The notes: generated by a model from the sequence alone, not told the origin. A stretch of DNA of 64,000 nt from Rugalucina vietnamica (GCA_964017185.1 OZ024870.1:29411621-29475620), one strand, 5' to 3'. Positions 8,931-20,383 are shown, numbered from the stretch's first letter. Program-made: numbers and translations.

Positions 8931-10479
8931 GTCGGCCCCATTCATGGATGAAATTGTTGTAACAAAGGAAGGAGTTACAAAACTCCTTAAAGGTCTGAAC
9001 CCATCTAAAGCCTTAGGACCTGATGAACTCCATCCTAGAGTCATTAAAGAATTGGCAAAAGCATTAGGACCTGTATTTGCACATCTCTTCCAGCAGTCAA
9101 TCAATACGGGTGAAATCCCCAAGGAATGGTCACTTGCTAATATTTGTCCACTTTTCAAGAAAGGTGACAGGTCCCTTGCTTGTAATTACCGCCCAGTTTC
9201 TTTGACTTGTATTCCTTGCAAACTTCTAGAACATATTGTCTGCTCAAATATCATGGGTCATCTTGACCAGTATAATCTTTTGTCGGACAAACAGCATGCA
9301 TTCAGGAAATGGCATAGTTGTGAAACTCAGTTAATTACAGTGATAAATGATTGGGCAAAAATATTGGACAAAAAGGGTCAGGTTGACACTTTTATTTTGG
9401 ACTTTGAAAAAGCTTTTGACACCCCTCCACATGAACTTCTTAAAAGCAAATTGTTTAGTTATGGTATAGGTGGAAAGACATTGGAATGGATAAATGCTTT
9501 TTTGTGCTTCAGGCAGCAAAGGGTAGTAGTTAATGGTGTTAAATCTGACTGGGCCCCTGTTGTGTCTGGTGTCCCTCAGGGCACCGTTCTCGGTCCATTG
9601 TTGTTCTCCTTGTACATAAATGACATACCCGTTGGCATTGACTCTCAAATCAGGCTTTTTGCTGATGACTGTGTTTGTTACCGTGAAATTAAAACAGTAG
9701 AAGATACATTGAAACTTCAGAAAGACATTGACCTTTTAGGGAGCTGGGCCCGAAAATGGGGCATGAGATTTCAACCTGTCAAATGCAACATGATGCAGCT
9801 GACAAATAAGCGGATAAATAAAATTGAGGCCTCGTACACCCTCGGGGGAACGGTTTTGGAAAATATTGATAGCATTAAATATCTAGGTGTAACAATTACA
9901 AATGACCTCAAGTGGAATACCCATATCAATAATATCTGTACTAAAGCCAACAGAACACTTGGATTCTTGAGGAGAAACTTATTTTCTTGCCCCCAAGATG
10001 TTAAAGAAGCAGCTTATAAAGGACTGGTGCGCCCAGTCCTGGAATATGGAAGTTCTGTTTGGGATCCTCATACTAAATGCCTCCAGGAGGAATTGGAGAA
10101 GGTTCAGAATCGTGCCGCTAGATTTGTAACTAGGAATTATACTTTCGAGGAAGGTAGTATGACTGGCATTCTTGAACAACTCAGATGGGAATCTCTCAAG
10201 AAAAGGAGGACGGATAATCGACTTATATTACTATACAAAGGTCTGAAGGGTAAAGCCAGAAAACCTACAGATGACCTTATCCCAAAGACTAGGCGTTGTA
10301 GAAATAGCCACTCCAAGGCATTTCAGCTTCCATCTGCTAGTATAGAGGCCTATAAATGTAGTTTCTTTCCCCAGACTATCAGGGACTGGAATGACCTCCC
10401 TGACTCTCTGTTTTCTACTGCTGAAATGTCAGATGATTGTGTGTCCAAGTTCGCTTCACTCGTGCGTTCAAGGGACTAA
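8900..10479 (+). pseudogene. LINE-A ORF2, reverse transcriptase and C-terminus
   Basis: RT blocks appear in order: GLNPSKALGPDELHPRVIKE, ICPLFKKGDRSLACNYRPVS, the first catalytic Asp in FILDFEKAFDTPPH, SGVPQGTVLGPLLFSLYIND, the FADD active site at about 9658-9669, and KYLGVTITNDLKW. The C-terminal section carries SVWDPH and WNDLPDSLF, as is usual for CR1-clade proteins. The frame is intact to its TAA at 10480. This domain copies the element RNA at the nicked target (target-primed reverse transcription). The AF(D) block reads AFDTPPH, where AFDxVPH is usual, a possible damage site. Confidence 0.88.
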
Positions 10480-10858
10480 TTTCCCCCCCCATCCGAACCC
10501 CCCTGGTGAAATAATGTCATTTGGCGTGTCACCAGTAAACTATTATGATTCTGATTCTGATTCTGGTTTCAGGTAACGCCCACGGTGTATGACGTAACTG
10601 ATGCCGTTTTGTTCCCTGGCCTTTCTCCCGAGGTGATCCCACAAGTGTTTAATTGCTGAAATGACGAGTAATTTCCCTTTTTGTACGTAAAAACTTTCGT
10701 TTAGCAGGTCTCAACGGTTCCATGTGATGTAGTCAAGTCCAGTCTTGCAAGTTTACGTTAACGTTAACAGGACCAAAAACCTATCGGCGATATTCGCCGT
10801 GTTCGCACCACACAGGTTGTTTCCGGTCAGTTGTTACTAACATTAAGTTAAAGACAAG

Positions 10859-11520
10859 ATGAGTCAGAGAAGGGCAGCCAGGGCCAATTTATCCCAGAGT
10901 GAGCGTGGGCATGGTGGGGGAGGCGCCAGCGCCGTCCCCAAGGATGACATTGTACTGGACCTGATCGATGAGCTAGATAATAAGCGTAGCAAAAATGAAC
11001 GTGAAAAGAACGCTATTGCAGTTGCTAAGATTTTGGGCCCAATTCTGTCCACGGCCATCACAAGATCCATGACGGGAACAACTAAGATGCAGTCGGCAAT
11101 TAGGAAAAACTGTTATCATTTAGACACTCTTCAGCAATATGGCAGGAGGGAGAACTTTTGAATCAGTGGCCCACATGTGGAAGAGGGTCAGAACCTCAAA
11201 ACAAAAGTGTTGAAAATCGGGCAGGCTATGGGAGTGGAGGTGGGGATGGGAGAAATAAATGTGGTCCACAGGTCAGGCCCAAGGGGGGCAGGCCACGTCA
11301 GATTATCTGTCGTTTCGTCTTCAGGGACAAAATGAGGGAATTTCTTGTAAAGAAGAAACAGCTGAATGATCAAGAGGACTTCAAAACCATCTTCATGTAT
11401 GATGATCTCACACCGCTTAGGGCCAAGTTATTGAGGGCGGCCAAGAATCACCCGAATGTCAGGTCGGCGTACACCAGGGATGGGATTATTCATTGCAATA
11501 TGCAAAACGGGTCACAGTAG
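10859..11520 (+). pseudogene. LINE-B ORF1: coiled-coil and RRM-type nucleic-acid-binding protein
   Basis: The first 100 codons give a charged helical N-terminus (DDIVLDLIDELDNKRSKNER...) ending QQYGRRENF. The next codon is TGA, in a place where relatives have RISG. The frame then continues ISGPHVEEGQNLKTKVLKIG and INVVHRSGPRGAGH before a frame change into RQIICRFVFRDKMREFL and LTPLRAKLLRAAKNHPNV. This order (coiled coil, RRM with RREN-ISG, then a C-terminal basic domain) matches ORF1 proteins of LINEs, which coat the element RNA. The copy has one stop and one frame change. Confidence 0.7.
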
Positions 11521-11766
11521 AATCTCCAGATGATCTATTCCACATCGGGGTAGATGACATGAATTGGAACGAGTTCGGATTAAACTATATGGATTTCTAG
11601 GACGGGCCAGGAGGGGATCGTGTTAATGTCAGTAACTTGGCTCGAACTCGGTTGAACTATAAAGAATATCACCACATTGACTTTTAACCAAATGTCACAG
11701 ATTACAATTTAACTAGTCATGTTACCAGATGCAGCATAGGGTATAAATAGACAAACTCGAGAACAA

Positions 11767-13245
11767 CAGACAGTAACATATGATGAAATTATCAAGTCGG
11801 TTGTAAATTATGAAAATGTACAATTGTGCGAAAAACGCAAACAAGATGCTACAGTTGATAAAAATAGACAATTATGCGAAAAACGCGAACAGGATGCAAC
11901 AATGGGCGAAAACCGCGAACAAGATGCAACAGTTGATAAAAATAGACAATTACGCGAAAAACGCGAACAAGATGCAACAATTGATGAAAATAGACAATTG
12001 TGCGAAAAACGTAAACAAGATGCAACGGTTGATAAAAATAGACAATAACGCGAAAAACGTGAACAGGATGCAACAATTGGCGAAAAACGCGAACAAGATG
12101 CAACAGTTGATAAAAATAGACAATTGCGCGAAAAACGTGTACAAGATGCAACAATTGATGGAAATGGACAATTGTGCGAAAAACGCGAACAAGATGCAAC
12201 AGTTGATAAAAAAAGACAATTGCGCGAAAAACGCGAACAAGATGTAACAGTTGAATTTACATTACCAGATGCAACAGAACACGATAAAATAGACAAATTG
12301 GTACAAAATCATAAAAACAGTTTACCTGATGTTGCCAATGTTTATGATTTTATAGACAAAGGGGGAAATAGGACCTTAAAATTAGTTACACTTAATATTT
12401 GTGGTGTATTTAGCAAACTAAATTTTCCAGAATTTCATGACTTTGTAAATATGTTCGATGTTATTTGTTTGGTTGAAACAAAGTTGGATCCTTATGATTC
12501 TTTTCAGGTTGAGGGTTACGATACTTTTACACATAGCAGAAAAAGTAAGAAGGGAGTAAGATGTGGAGGTATTGCCATGATTGCAGTACTAATCAAGTCT
12601 GAATTGTGCAAATATGTTAGTTTTCTTGAAGGAGGTTCTTCAGATGCTATGTGGTTTATGATTAAAAGGCATTTAGTTAAAAATGATATTATATGTGGGG
12701 CAGTTTATGTTTCACCTGAAGGTTCACGTTATTGTTCACTTGATTGTTTTGATATTTTAGAGATGGATTTGATGAATTTTATAACTGAGCATGGAAAATC
12801 TGAGATTTGTCTACTTGGTGACTTCAATGCACGTACTTCAAATCTAAATGACACACTTTTTATTGATGAGAATACTGTACACAATCTCAATATTGATTTT
12901 AAGATGTTAAACTGTAGTTATAGCCAGAATGCGTTATCTATATCTGATAGGGTAAGCTATGACAAGAAAATTAACAACTATGGGTATAGATTGATAGAGT
13001 TATGTAAAACTTTTGGAATTAACATTTTAAATGGGCGTTATGGTATGGATAAGAATTTAGGTCTTTTTACTTGTAAGGATGCAAGTGTTGTGGATTATAT
13101 AATTGTCTCACCTAGCTTATTTCAGTCAATTATTGATTTCCAGGTGTTAGATTTTGATAGCATACTTAGTGATGTCCATTGGTTCTCCAAATTGATGGTT
13201 TTATTGAAGGCGGTACTAGCTCTGTACCCAGAAAAATGTTTCTGA
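11767..13245 (+). pseudogene. LINE-B ORF2, repeat domain and APE-type endonuclease
   Basis: After the minisatellite comes EFTLPDATEHDKIDKLVQ and then an endonuclease: LKLVTLNICGVFSKLNFPEF, DVICLVETKLD (catalytic Glu), CGGIAMIAVLIK, ICLLGDFNARTSNLNDTL (GDFN), and SVVDYIIVSP with SDVHWFSK at the end (usually SDHxP). The His of SDH is shifted here (SDVHW), which may be damage. The domain would nick target DNA. One stop in the repeat array and a frame change at the end make it a broken copy. Confidence 0.8.
11816..12252 (+). repeat. 48-bp coding minisatellite at the start of LINE-B ORF2
   Basis: About nine copies of a 48-bp unit occur, some truncated to 30-33 bp. Each full unit encodes 16 residues of the type REQDATVDKNRQLCEK. 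The array is in frame with the upstream QTVTYDEIIKSVVNYENVQL and the downstream endonuclease, except for one TAA at 12046. All unit lengths are multiples of three, so the frame is kept. Because the units lack stops, long frames also appear on the opposite strand and in other phases; those are shadows. Confidence 0.85.
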
Positions 13246-13246
13246 G

Positions 13247-13892
13247 GTGCGCAAGAAAGTAGTCTGGAAAAATGATAGTCAAACTGCATTCGCTGAAAGT
13301 ATCAGTCTGGATGAGGTGAGGGAGGTGTGCACTTTAATGGATGAGTATAGTCACATAAACGATGATAATAGTAATTATTTAGTTAATGTTGATACCTTAG
13401 TTGATAAATGTAACAAAATTTTGCTGAAGGCAGCTGGGGATTCTGGCAACATTGTGAACATTACTGAACGTGGTGGTGTTGATGGTGTTGCGAGAAAGCC
13501 TTGGCACAATACCGAGTGCAAATGCTTAGAAAGGAATATCACAGGTCAAAAAATTACAACATGCGCCTGAAGACTGTAGAAAGTAGATTAAACATGGTAA
13601 GAGCTAGTAAAGCTTATAAAAAAGCCATTAAAAAGCAATTTAGAGCTTATCAAAGTGATGTTGTTAAAAATTAAGTACTTTACAAACCACCAACCCGAAG
13701 GCATTTTGGTCAATTATTAATAGAAGTTGTGATTCAACAAAAGTAATGAATGATATTACAGCCGAAACATTTTATGATTATTTTAAAAGTTTAAATCAAG
13801 AGTATGATTCTAAATATCCAGACATTTCTGTGGAGCAAGTCTCTGAATTCAATACAGAGTTAAACAGGGAAATTTCTGAATATAGGGATCAA
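13247..13892 (+). pseudogene. LINE-B ORF2, linker between endonuclease and RT
   Basis: Three short frames in sequence give coherent LINE text: RKKVVWKNDSQTAFAESI, then MRLKTVESRLNMVRASKAYK, then TTNPKAFWSIINRSC and ITAETFYDYFKSLNQEYD. The frames change at about 13563 and 13670. The protein text breaks off at EYRDQPW, where the hairpin element begins. Confidence 0.65.
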
Positions 13893-14285
13893 CCATGGTT
13901 TTCAGTGTTCAAACATTCGATGGATCACGAGGAAGGTGGTTGAACCCCAGGCCGCAGGCCGCGTGTTCAAACCCCTTCCGAGTGATCCAGCGAATGTTTG
14001 AACACTGAAACAAACCATGGTTGATTGCTATTCTTGCATTTTCACTCTAATCCACTTAAAATATCTTGAAAATTACATTAACAACGTAAAAACTCACCGA
14101 AAACTGCGGAGCTTGTTCAACGTCAGCCATTTTGTTTCTACAAAACACATGACGTCACGTCGCATTGACCAATGACGTCGGCTAAAACCCATGTTCAAAC
14201 GGCACGTGAATTTCTTGATCTGAACATGGGTTTTGCAGTTTGAACACGGCTTTCGACCAACTGAAAACGGCTTCAAACAGCTATG
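13893..14285. mobile_element. Hairpin (foldback) element inserted in LINE-B
   Basis: The insertion interrupts LINE-B between EYRDQPW and ESEIKQAI. It opens with an inverted repeat (about 13889-13946 / 13966-14027) whose arms contain CAGTGTTCAAACATTCG and share CCATGGTTGAT at the outer end. It closes with a second perfect inverted repeat (AAAACCCATGTTCA / TGAACATGGGTTTT, about 14185-14234). In between lies a promoter-like stretch with TGACGTCA and CCAATGACGTC near 14150-14180. No reading frame of its own. Exact borders and target duplication are not clear. Confidence 0.6.
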
Positions 14286-15125
14286 CGCATAGACATCTAT
14301 GCAAGAATCTGAAATTAAACAAGCAATTTAGAGTCTCAAAAATAACAAAGTGTGTGCTGACGACTCCATACGCAATGAATATAAAGGCTTCTGAGTCTTC
14401 TTTTATGCCAATTTATACGAGACTGTTTAACATTGTGTTGGATACTGGACATGTTCCTGAAGTGTGGACTAAGGGCTTTATTGTGCCGAGTTATAAGAAT
14501 AAAGGCAGTAGAGATAATCCAGATAACTATAAGGGGATCGCTATTTTGAGTTGTATGGGTTAGTTATTTACATCTATTTTGAATGCACGAGTAAATATGT
14601 TTCTAGAATCTTACGGCATTTTAGGGGAAGAGCAGACAGGTTTTAGGAAAACTTATGGTACAAATGATCACATGTTTAAGTTAAAATGTTTAATTGACTT
14701 ATTCTTGTTCAAAAAGAAGAAATATAGATTACAAAAAGGCTTTTGACTCTGTTGATAGAGCAGCTTTATGGCATAAACTATTAAACAATTCAATAAATGG
14801 TAAGATTTTTGTACTCAGCATTAGAAATATGTACGCACAAGGTAAATCTTGTATTAAGGTCAATGGGTGTAATTCTGAATTTTTTATGAGCAGTGTCGGT
14901 GTGCGTCAAGGTGAAAATTTGTCACCAATTCTTTTTTCCTTGTTTTTAAATGATTTAAATGAGTTTTGTCTCATGCCTTTAGTGGTTTAGAACATGTCAC
15001 AAGCTTAGTTCACCAAACTCTTGATACTCAAGAAGTTGAGGTTTATATGAAGTTGTATATGCTTTTATATGCCGACGATACTGTAATTCTTGCTGAGTCT
15101 GCTGATGAGTTACAAGTTGCATTAA
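14286..15125 (+). pseudogene. LINE-B reverse transcriptase, first part
   Basis: RT text: KASESSFMPIYTRLFNIVLD, PEVWTKGFIVPSYKNKG and NPDNYKGIAILSCMG. A stop follows, then LNARVNMFLESYG, EEQTGFRKTYGT, the first catalytic Asp in KGFDSVDRAALWHKLL, SVGVRQGENLSPILFSLFLN, and the YADD active site at about 15068-15079 (MLLYADDTVILAESADEL). Several stops and frame changes are present. The text stops at QVAL where the TTAA element enters, and resumes at 16081. Confidence 0.8.
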
Positions 15126-16076
15126 GGATGTTCGCTGCCAACATTTGACATTTCGGAACTTCCAGTTTTTATTTTGTTGAATAACTCGTAAACGGTTGCA
15201 GATATTTTCCTAATATTTTATATTTGGATACATATTGATGATATGCATTGAATGAGCCATGAAAATTGTCAATCTAAGGAACTTCATTTTTTTCACCCCA
15301 TTTTCTGCACTTTTTCAGAAAATTTTAGTTGTCAGTAAAATTTAGGGGGTAGGGTAGATTATCCTTGCATATTATACATTTTCAAATAAATTGCACTAGT
15401 TCTATGTAAATTTTAGCAGCAGTATATGTGTACATTGTCTTCTAAGTCAGTCATTCTGTATTTGGTGTGCTAGTTTTAAAATTTTGGGCGGTTTTATGAA
15501 AATTTAATGGGCTTTAAGAAATAAAACAGCCGAAAAAAGGCTGAAAATGGCGATTTTCAAGTGGTTGGTTCTCTCTTATATGCACACTACCATATATATT
15601 TCTTTCTTTTATTCGAACAATATTACCAAGTTCTATGTTGTGTGAAAATACAAGAAAAAGTTTGAATCTACAAATATGGGTTTGGCACATTTCAAAATAT
15701 TGATTTTTTCTGACTTTTCAAGTATGGGGGTAGGGCTGGAAAACCACTTGTAAAATTTTTTCATCCACTTCAAGTTGCAAATTTTTCTATGCTTTTGGTC
15801 CAAAATAGTCTGCGTTACGTAAATATTATGACTTTTAAAAGCTTTCTGGGTGTATTTTTGTTCAAGACGGGTATGTTTCAAAGAATTAAAAATTAAATTA
15901 ATTTTACTAAATTTTAAACATGGTGTTCAGATGTCTCATTCACAGGCCTGTAGCTTGGAAAAATGCACACTACCCTATACTTATTTTGTTTTCAAATGTC
16001 TTGTTTTGTATTTTGGAATCAAAAAAGAGTGGTTAGAAAAAAAGTTTGAATACTTTTTCATTGGCAGCGAACATCC
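15126..16076. mobile_element. 951-bp TTAA-flanked DNA transposon without transposase
   Basis: Perfect 16-bp terminal inverted repeats GGATGTTCGCTGCCAA / TTGGCAGCGAACATCC are flanked by TTAA on both sides (15122-15125 and 16077-16080). Removing the element and one TTAA restores LINE-B coding text (...QVAL-NAMFLYCKTW). TTAA duplications are a mark of the piggyBac and Kolobok superfamilies; the ends do not tell which. The interior is AT-rich, has no credible coding frame, and shows a weak internal repeat (ATGCACACTACC near 15581 and 15963). Confidence 0.88.
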
Positions 16077-16080
16077 TTAA

Positions 16081-16523
16081 ATGCAATGTTTTTATACTGT
16101 AAAACTTGGAATTTAACTGTTAATCCTACTAAAACTAAAGTTGTTGTTTTTAGTAAGTCTAATTTTCAAGATAGACATGTTTTTATGTATGATGGTAAGA
16201 CATTGGATGTCGAGACTGATTTCAGTTATCTTGGTTTGACGTTCGATCAAAAAGGTAAATTTTTCAAGGCTAGGGCTAAATTGATTAAGCTAAACGAGCT
16301 TCCTTTGCTGTAATCAGGAAATCAAGAAAAGTTAACTTGCCTGTTGATATACAGTTAAAATTGTTTGACCATATGATTGCACCAATTCTTCTGTATGGCT
16401 CGGAGATATGGGGATATGAAAATTGTGAATTGATCGAATCGTTTCACTTCAAGTACTGTAAACAGTTGCTGCATCTGAAGGTAAGTACACTTAAAGTTAT
16501 GGTTTATGGTGAATTGGGTAGAT
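16081..16523 (+). pseudogene. LINE-B reverse transcriptase, thumb region
   Basis: Text continues directly after the excised TTAA element: MFLYCKTWNLTVNPTKTKVV, FSYLGLTFDQKGKF, then after a small frame change MPVDIQLKLFDHMIAPILLY, GSEIWGYENCELIESFHFKY and VMVYGELGR. The last codons run into the GTAGAT target site of LINE-C at 16518-16523. Confidence 0.8.
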
Positions 16524-16555
16524 GATAGTTCGTCTCTCACTAATGAGAAAGACCA

Positions 16556-17240
16556 TTATTTCTTGAATAGTGCTGATGTGTGTTGGTGAGTTCTTTGATG
16601 GCTGACTAGGCCGATTCTGGCTCTAAACTGTCGGTTGCAAGTAGAGCAAGTCAATGTCATAGAGTCTGATGGTGGCACATTTGTTTTGGCTTTGCGCTCT
16701 CTTCGCTTTCTTTCAGTTTCACAGATTCTCTTCTTTTCATAGAGAGCTGCTCCTTTGTTGATGAGACCTCGCCACTTTGATCGCTCCTGTGCAGTCTGTT
16801 CCCAGGACCCCATTGGTATTTCGAAATCCTTCAGAGAGGCTTTGAGGGTGTCTTTGTAGCGTTTCTTCTGGCCACCTTGAGAGCGCTTTCCTTCCTGTAG
16901 TTCTCCATAGAAAACTTTCTTTGGAAGTCGCTCATCAGGCATTCTTATAACATGGCCAGTACATCTTAGCTGTGCTAGCTTTAAGACTGTATGCATGCTT
17001 TGCATCCCTGCTTTCCTCAGGACCTCTGTGTCTGGAATCTTGTCCTGCCACTTGATTTTTAACAACTTTCTCAAACAGCTTAAGTGGAAATGGTTAAGTC
17101 TCTTTGCATGGCGTTGGTATACTGTCCAGGTCTCACATGCATACAAGAGGGTTGGCAGTACCACAGCCTTGTAGACTTTCAGCTTGGTGTCAAGCTTGAT
17201 TTCATTTCGCTCCCAGACATTTGCACGGAGTCTTCCGAAA
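16556..17240 (-). pseudogene. LINE-C ORF2, thumb and C-terminal C2H2 zinc finger
   Basis: LDTKLKVYKAVVLPTLLYAC, ETWTVYQRHAKRLNHFHL and GHVIRMPDERLPKKVFYGEL are standard C-terminal text of this LINE group. The protein ends with a classical C2H2 finger, CSTCNRQFRARIGLVSHQRT followed by H, with spacing C-x2-C-x12-H-x3-H and a stop shortly after. The finger probably helps the protein bind its own RNA or target DNA. The frame is intact to the TAA at 16558-16556. Confidence 0.85.
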
Positions 17241-17640
17241 TGCCACACTAGCTTTTGCAATTCTGGCAGTGATCTCATCATCAATATGCACTGCTCTGGA
17301 GAGAGTGCTTCCCAGGTAGGTGAACTTGTCAACAACTTTCAGTTTTTGCCCATTCACAGTGATGGTTGGTTCATTATATGGTTTTCCGGGGGCTGGTTGG
17401 TGTACAACCTCTGTCTTTTTTGTGCTGATTGTGAGATCATAGTTATCACATGACTGTGAGACTTGATCCATGGCTCTTTGCATTTTTGCCTCTGTGTTGG
17501 CATTCTTATCCATATCATCTGCATAGAGGAGCTCATCTAGCACATCAGTCTGGACCTTAGTTTTGGCTTGCAACCTTCTGAGGTTGAATATGTTGCCATC
17601 AAAACGGTACCTGATTGGAAAACCAGTGTCACTGTCCTGA
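17202..17640 (-). pseudogene. LINE-C ORF2, YADD block
   Basis: This frame carries DELLYADDMDKNANTEAKMQ (active-site Asp pair at about 17517-17533), then NYDLTISTKKTEVVHQPAPG and KFTYLGSTLSRAVHIDDEI. It ends after a second frame change near 17240; the text resumes as FGRLRANVWERNEIKLD in the next entry. Confidence 0.85.
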
Positions 17641-19810
17641 AAAGCATGGCAGAAAACATCATGCTGAACAGTGTTGGTGCCAGAACACAGCCTTGTTTGA
17701 CCCCATTTGTTACTTCAAATGGTTCAGAGAACTCTCCATCATTCTGCACACGTGCCTGCATGCCATCATGAAACTGCCGCACCATAGCTATGAATCTGGG
17801 TGGACAGCCAAACTTGGCCATGATTTTCCAGAGTCCATCACGACTAACAGTGTCAAAAGCTTTGGTGAAGTCAACAAACGTCATGTATAGATCTGCATTC
17901 TGTTCTTGGCATTTCTCCTGAAGCTGTCTTGCTGTGAAGATCATGTCTATTGTCCCTCTGTCTTTTCTGAATCCACAATGACTTTCAGGGATAAGTCCCG
18001 TCTGATCAAGATGAGCATTCAGACGATTCAACAGAATTTTTGCAAGTATCTTCCCAGCAATTGATAGGAGGGAGATGCCTCTGTGATTGTCACAGACTTG
18101 AGGATTTCCTTTCCGCTTGTATAGGTGGATTATGGATGCATCCTTAAATTCTTGTGGGATAGCCTCCTTCCTCCACATACAGTGAAACAACTCTGTCAGT
18201 TTCTCTGCCATGGGTAGCCCCCCAGCCTTGTAAACTTCGGCAGGAATTGCATCTGCACCTGGGGCTTTGCCAGATGATAGTTGTTGAACTGCTTTTCTTG
18301 TTTCCGTAACGGTAGGAAATTCATCTAACAGAACATTGCACTCTATCTGTGGAAGTCTGTCGATTGCATCCTGATTGATGCTTGATGGTCGATTAAGCAC
18401 ACTATTGAAGTGTTCTGCCCACCTTTCCAAGATAGCTTCTTTATCTGTGAGAAGAGTGTTTCCATCTGCACTGAACAATGTGGTGGCTCCAGAACTCTTT
18501 GGACCATAAATGGTTTTCAGTGCATCATGAAATTTCTTCATGTCCTTTCTATCCGCAAAAGACTGAATTTCTTCTGTTTTCTTCCTCAGCCAGGAATCTT
18601 GCATGTCCCTAAGCTTGGTCTGGACTGTCTTACAAATGTTGCTGTAGGCTGCTTTCTTTGATACTGAGCTAGTATCATCATGATGTGCCTTGAGCAAACG
18701 GTGCTTTTCTTCAAGAAGCCTCTGAATTTCATCATCATTCTCATCAAACCAGTCTTGATGTTTGCGAGATGGATGGCCTAAGGTGCTTGCAGCTAAAGAA
18801 AGAACTGTTTTATGGAAAACTGTCCAGTTTTCTTCGGGGTCCTCTGAACTGAGATTCATTGCATCCAGTTGGTTGCAAATGTCTGTTAAGAAATCTTGTC
18901 TCATGCTGTCTTTATTCAGCTTTGAGACATCCAGTCTCTTAGGAGCTTTCTTGCCTTGAGGTCGCCTCGCAGGCTGTATTCTTAGGTTGAGTTTGCTGAC
19001 AACCAGACTATGATCTGTCCAGCAGTCTGCACCACACATAGTCTTTGTCACTTTAACATCCTGCCTGTCTGTTCTCCGCACTATGACATAGTCTATGAGA
19101 TGCCAGTGTTTGGAACGGGGATGCATCCAGGATGTTTTGTTCCTATTAGGTAGACGGAAGACTGTGTTGGTGATTAGAAGATCATGTTCAGCACACTTCC
19201 TGAGAAGCAAGAGACCATTGCTGTTGCACTTTCCAACCCCTTCTGGACCTATAACTCCTTCCCAGGTCTGGTGGTCTGTACCCACTCTGGCATTAAAGTC
19301 GCCAAGAAGGATAAGCTTGTCTGTGCGGGGTGTTGCAGAAATAACATTGTCTAGGTCATCATAGAACTTGTCCTTGACCTCATCTGGATTGGTCATTGTG
19401 GGTGCATAAGCACTGACAATAGTTGCATGTTTATTGCCTGACAGAGGAAGTCTCAATGTCATTAGACGGTCATTAATGCCTTTTGGCAATCCTGACAGCT
19501 TACCAACAAGTTCTGTTTTGATGGCAAAGCCAACTCCTGCTTCACGCCTCTCTTCACTTTTGCGTCCACTCCAGAAGAAGGTGTATCCAGCACCAACTTC
19601 TTTGATCTCCCCAACATCTGCGAACCGAGTCTCACTCAATGCAGCTATCTGTATATCATACCTCCCAAGTTCTCTGCCCACAAGGGCCGTTCTACGCTGT
19701 GGTCTATCTGACCCAGCACTATCCATTAAAGTGCGCACATTCCATGCGCCAATCCGTAAGGGGATTACTCTAGCTTTTTTCTTTGTATTTCGACCGCTTA
19801 AGGGGATCCC
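17537..19810 (-). pseudogene. LINE-C ORF2, endonuclease and main RT
   Basis: Reading leftward from about 19810: PLRIGAWNVRTLMDSAG, ALSETRFADVGEI (catalytic Glu), LILLGDFNARVGTDHQTWEG, HLIDYVIVRRTDRQ and CWTDHSLVV make a complete APE-type endonuclease. A linker rich in Lys/Glu follows, then RT blocks GKAPGADAIPAEVYKAGG, NHRGISLLSIAGKILAKIL, FVDFTKAFDTVSRDGLW (first Asp) and GVKQGCVLAPTLFSMMFS. The frame is lost at about 17640, just before the second catalytic block, and continues one frame over. All visible catalytic residues are conserved. Confidence 0.88.
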
Positions 19811-20200
19811 CGCTGATCGCGGTTAACCAGCCAGGGGGTTTGAAGCAGGCAATTGTTTAGGGCACCTTTTCTAGTCCCTTCCCCATGCTACGGGGGTGAG
19901 CAGTGCGGTCCTAAATAGGTCTGCTCAGTCACTCAGCCGACTGCCGAATTCTGCTTACTGCTTCTCCTCACAGAAAACGACCATTAGAACTGAGCCGCCT
20001 GTGTGCAGGTCTGCAACTACAGCTCCCAGTGTGTCCTACACCTGCTGCTTCACCACTCGCCCATCGCCACAGGACTTTGTAGGTATGTGGGTGCAAGTGT
20101 GATGAAATTGTTGTGTATGCAAGTGCTTGTGTGTTGAGAAATAAGATGACATGCGCTATGAAATTGGATTATAGTGAGGAAGAGGTGCGCAACGTCAACC

Positions 20201-20383
20201 TCACTCTCTAGTCCTCGCCCAGCTGCGCCCAGAGGCAAGACACAGGTCAAGACGTCTGGAGTTGGGTTTGGATGCAGTGGATGACCGTAACATCTGTAGT
20301 GCCTTGTCACGCTCTGCATGTTCCACAACATGTTGCTGTATCGCTTTCTGAACCGTTGAATCAGATGATTTCTTCCGCTCCAT
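20201..20383 (-). CDS. LINE-C short upstream ORF
   Basis: The first ATG of the element, about 17 bases from its 5' end, opens 60 codons (MERKKSSDSTVQKAIQQHVV ... SGRSWARTRE). The protein is basic and hydrophilic, with no domain I can name. It could be a rudimentary ORF1 or simply leader sequence. An overlapping frame on the same strand (20050-20412) is less convincing. Confidence 0.35.
   Translation of the reverse strand: MERKKSSDSTVQKAIQQHVVEHAERDKALQMLRSSTASKPNSRRLDLCLASGRSWARTRE

Larger units (their letters stand above)
6998..10575 (+). mobile_element. LINE-A: CR1-like non-LTR retrotransposon
   Basis: Order of parts: a 2A-like motif (7142-7165), two PHD-type zinc fingers, APE-type endonuclease, reverse transcriptase and C-terminal region. 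A short 3' UTR follows, ending in repeats of TGATTC (10546-10566), the kind of short-repeat tail typical of CR1/L2 elements. The combination of PHD fingers, endonuclease, RT and a microsatellite tail fits the CR1 group; clade placement needs a tree. The reading frame is open upstream of the first ATG back to a TGA at 6995, so the 5' end is probably truncated or uses an unusual start. Two to three frame changes make this copy inactive. No poly(A) tail and no clear target duplication were seen. Confidence 0.85.

Noticed and set aside
11808-12296. Several long frames on the minus strand over the minisatellite
   Set aside because: Shadows of a 48-bp repeat that lacks stops in several phases; only the plus-strand phase joins LINE-B coding text at both ends.
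17568-19826. Many plus-strand frames
   Set aside because: Antisense shadows of LINE-C, whose minus-strand frame carries the endonuclease and RT motifs.
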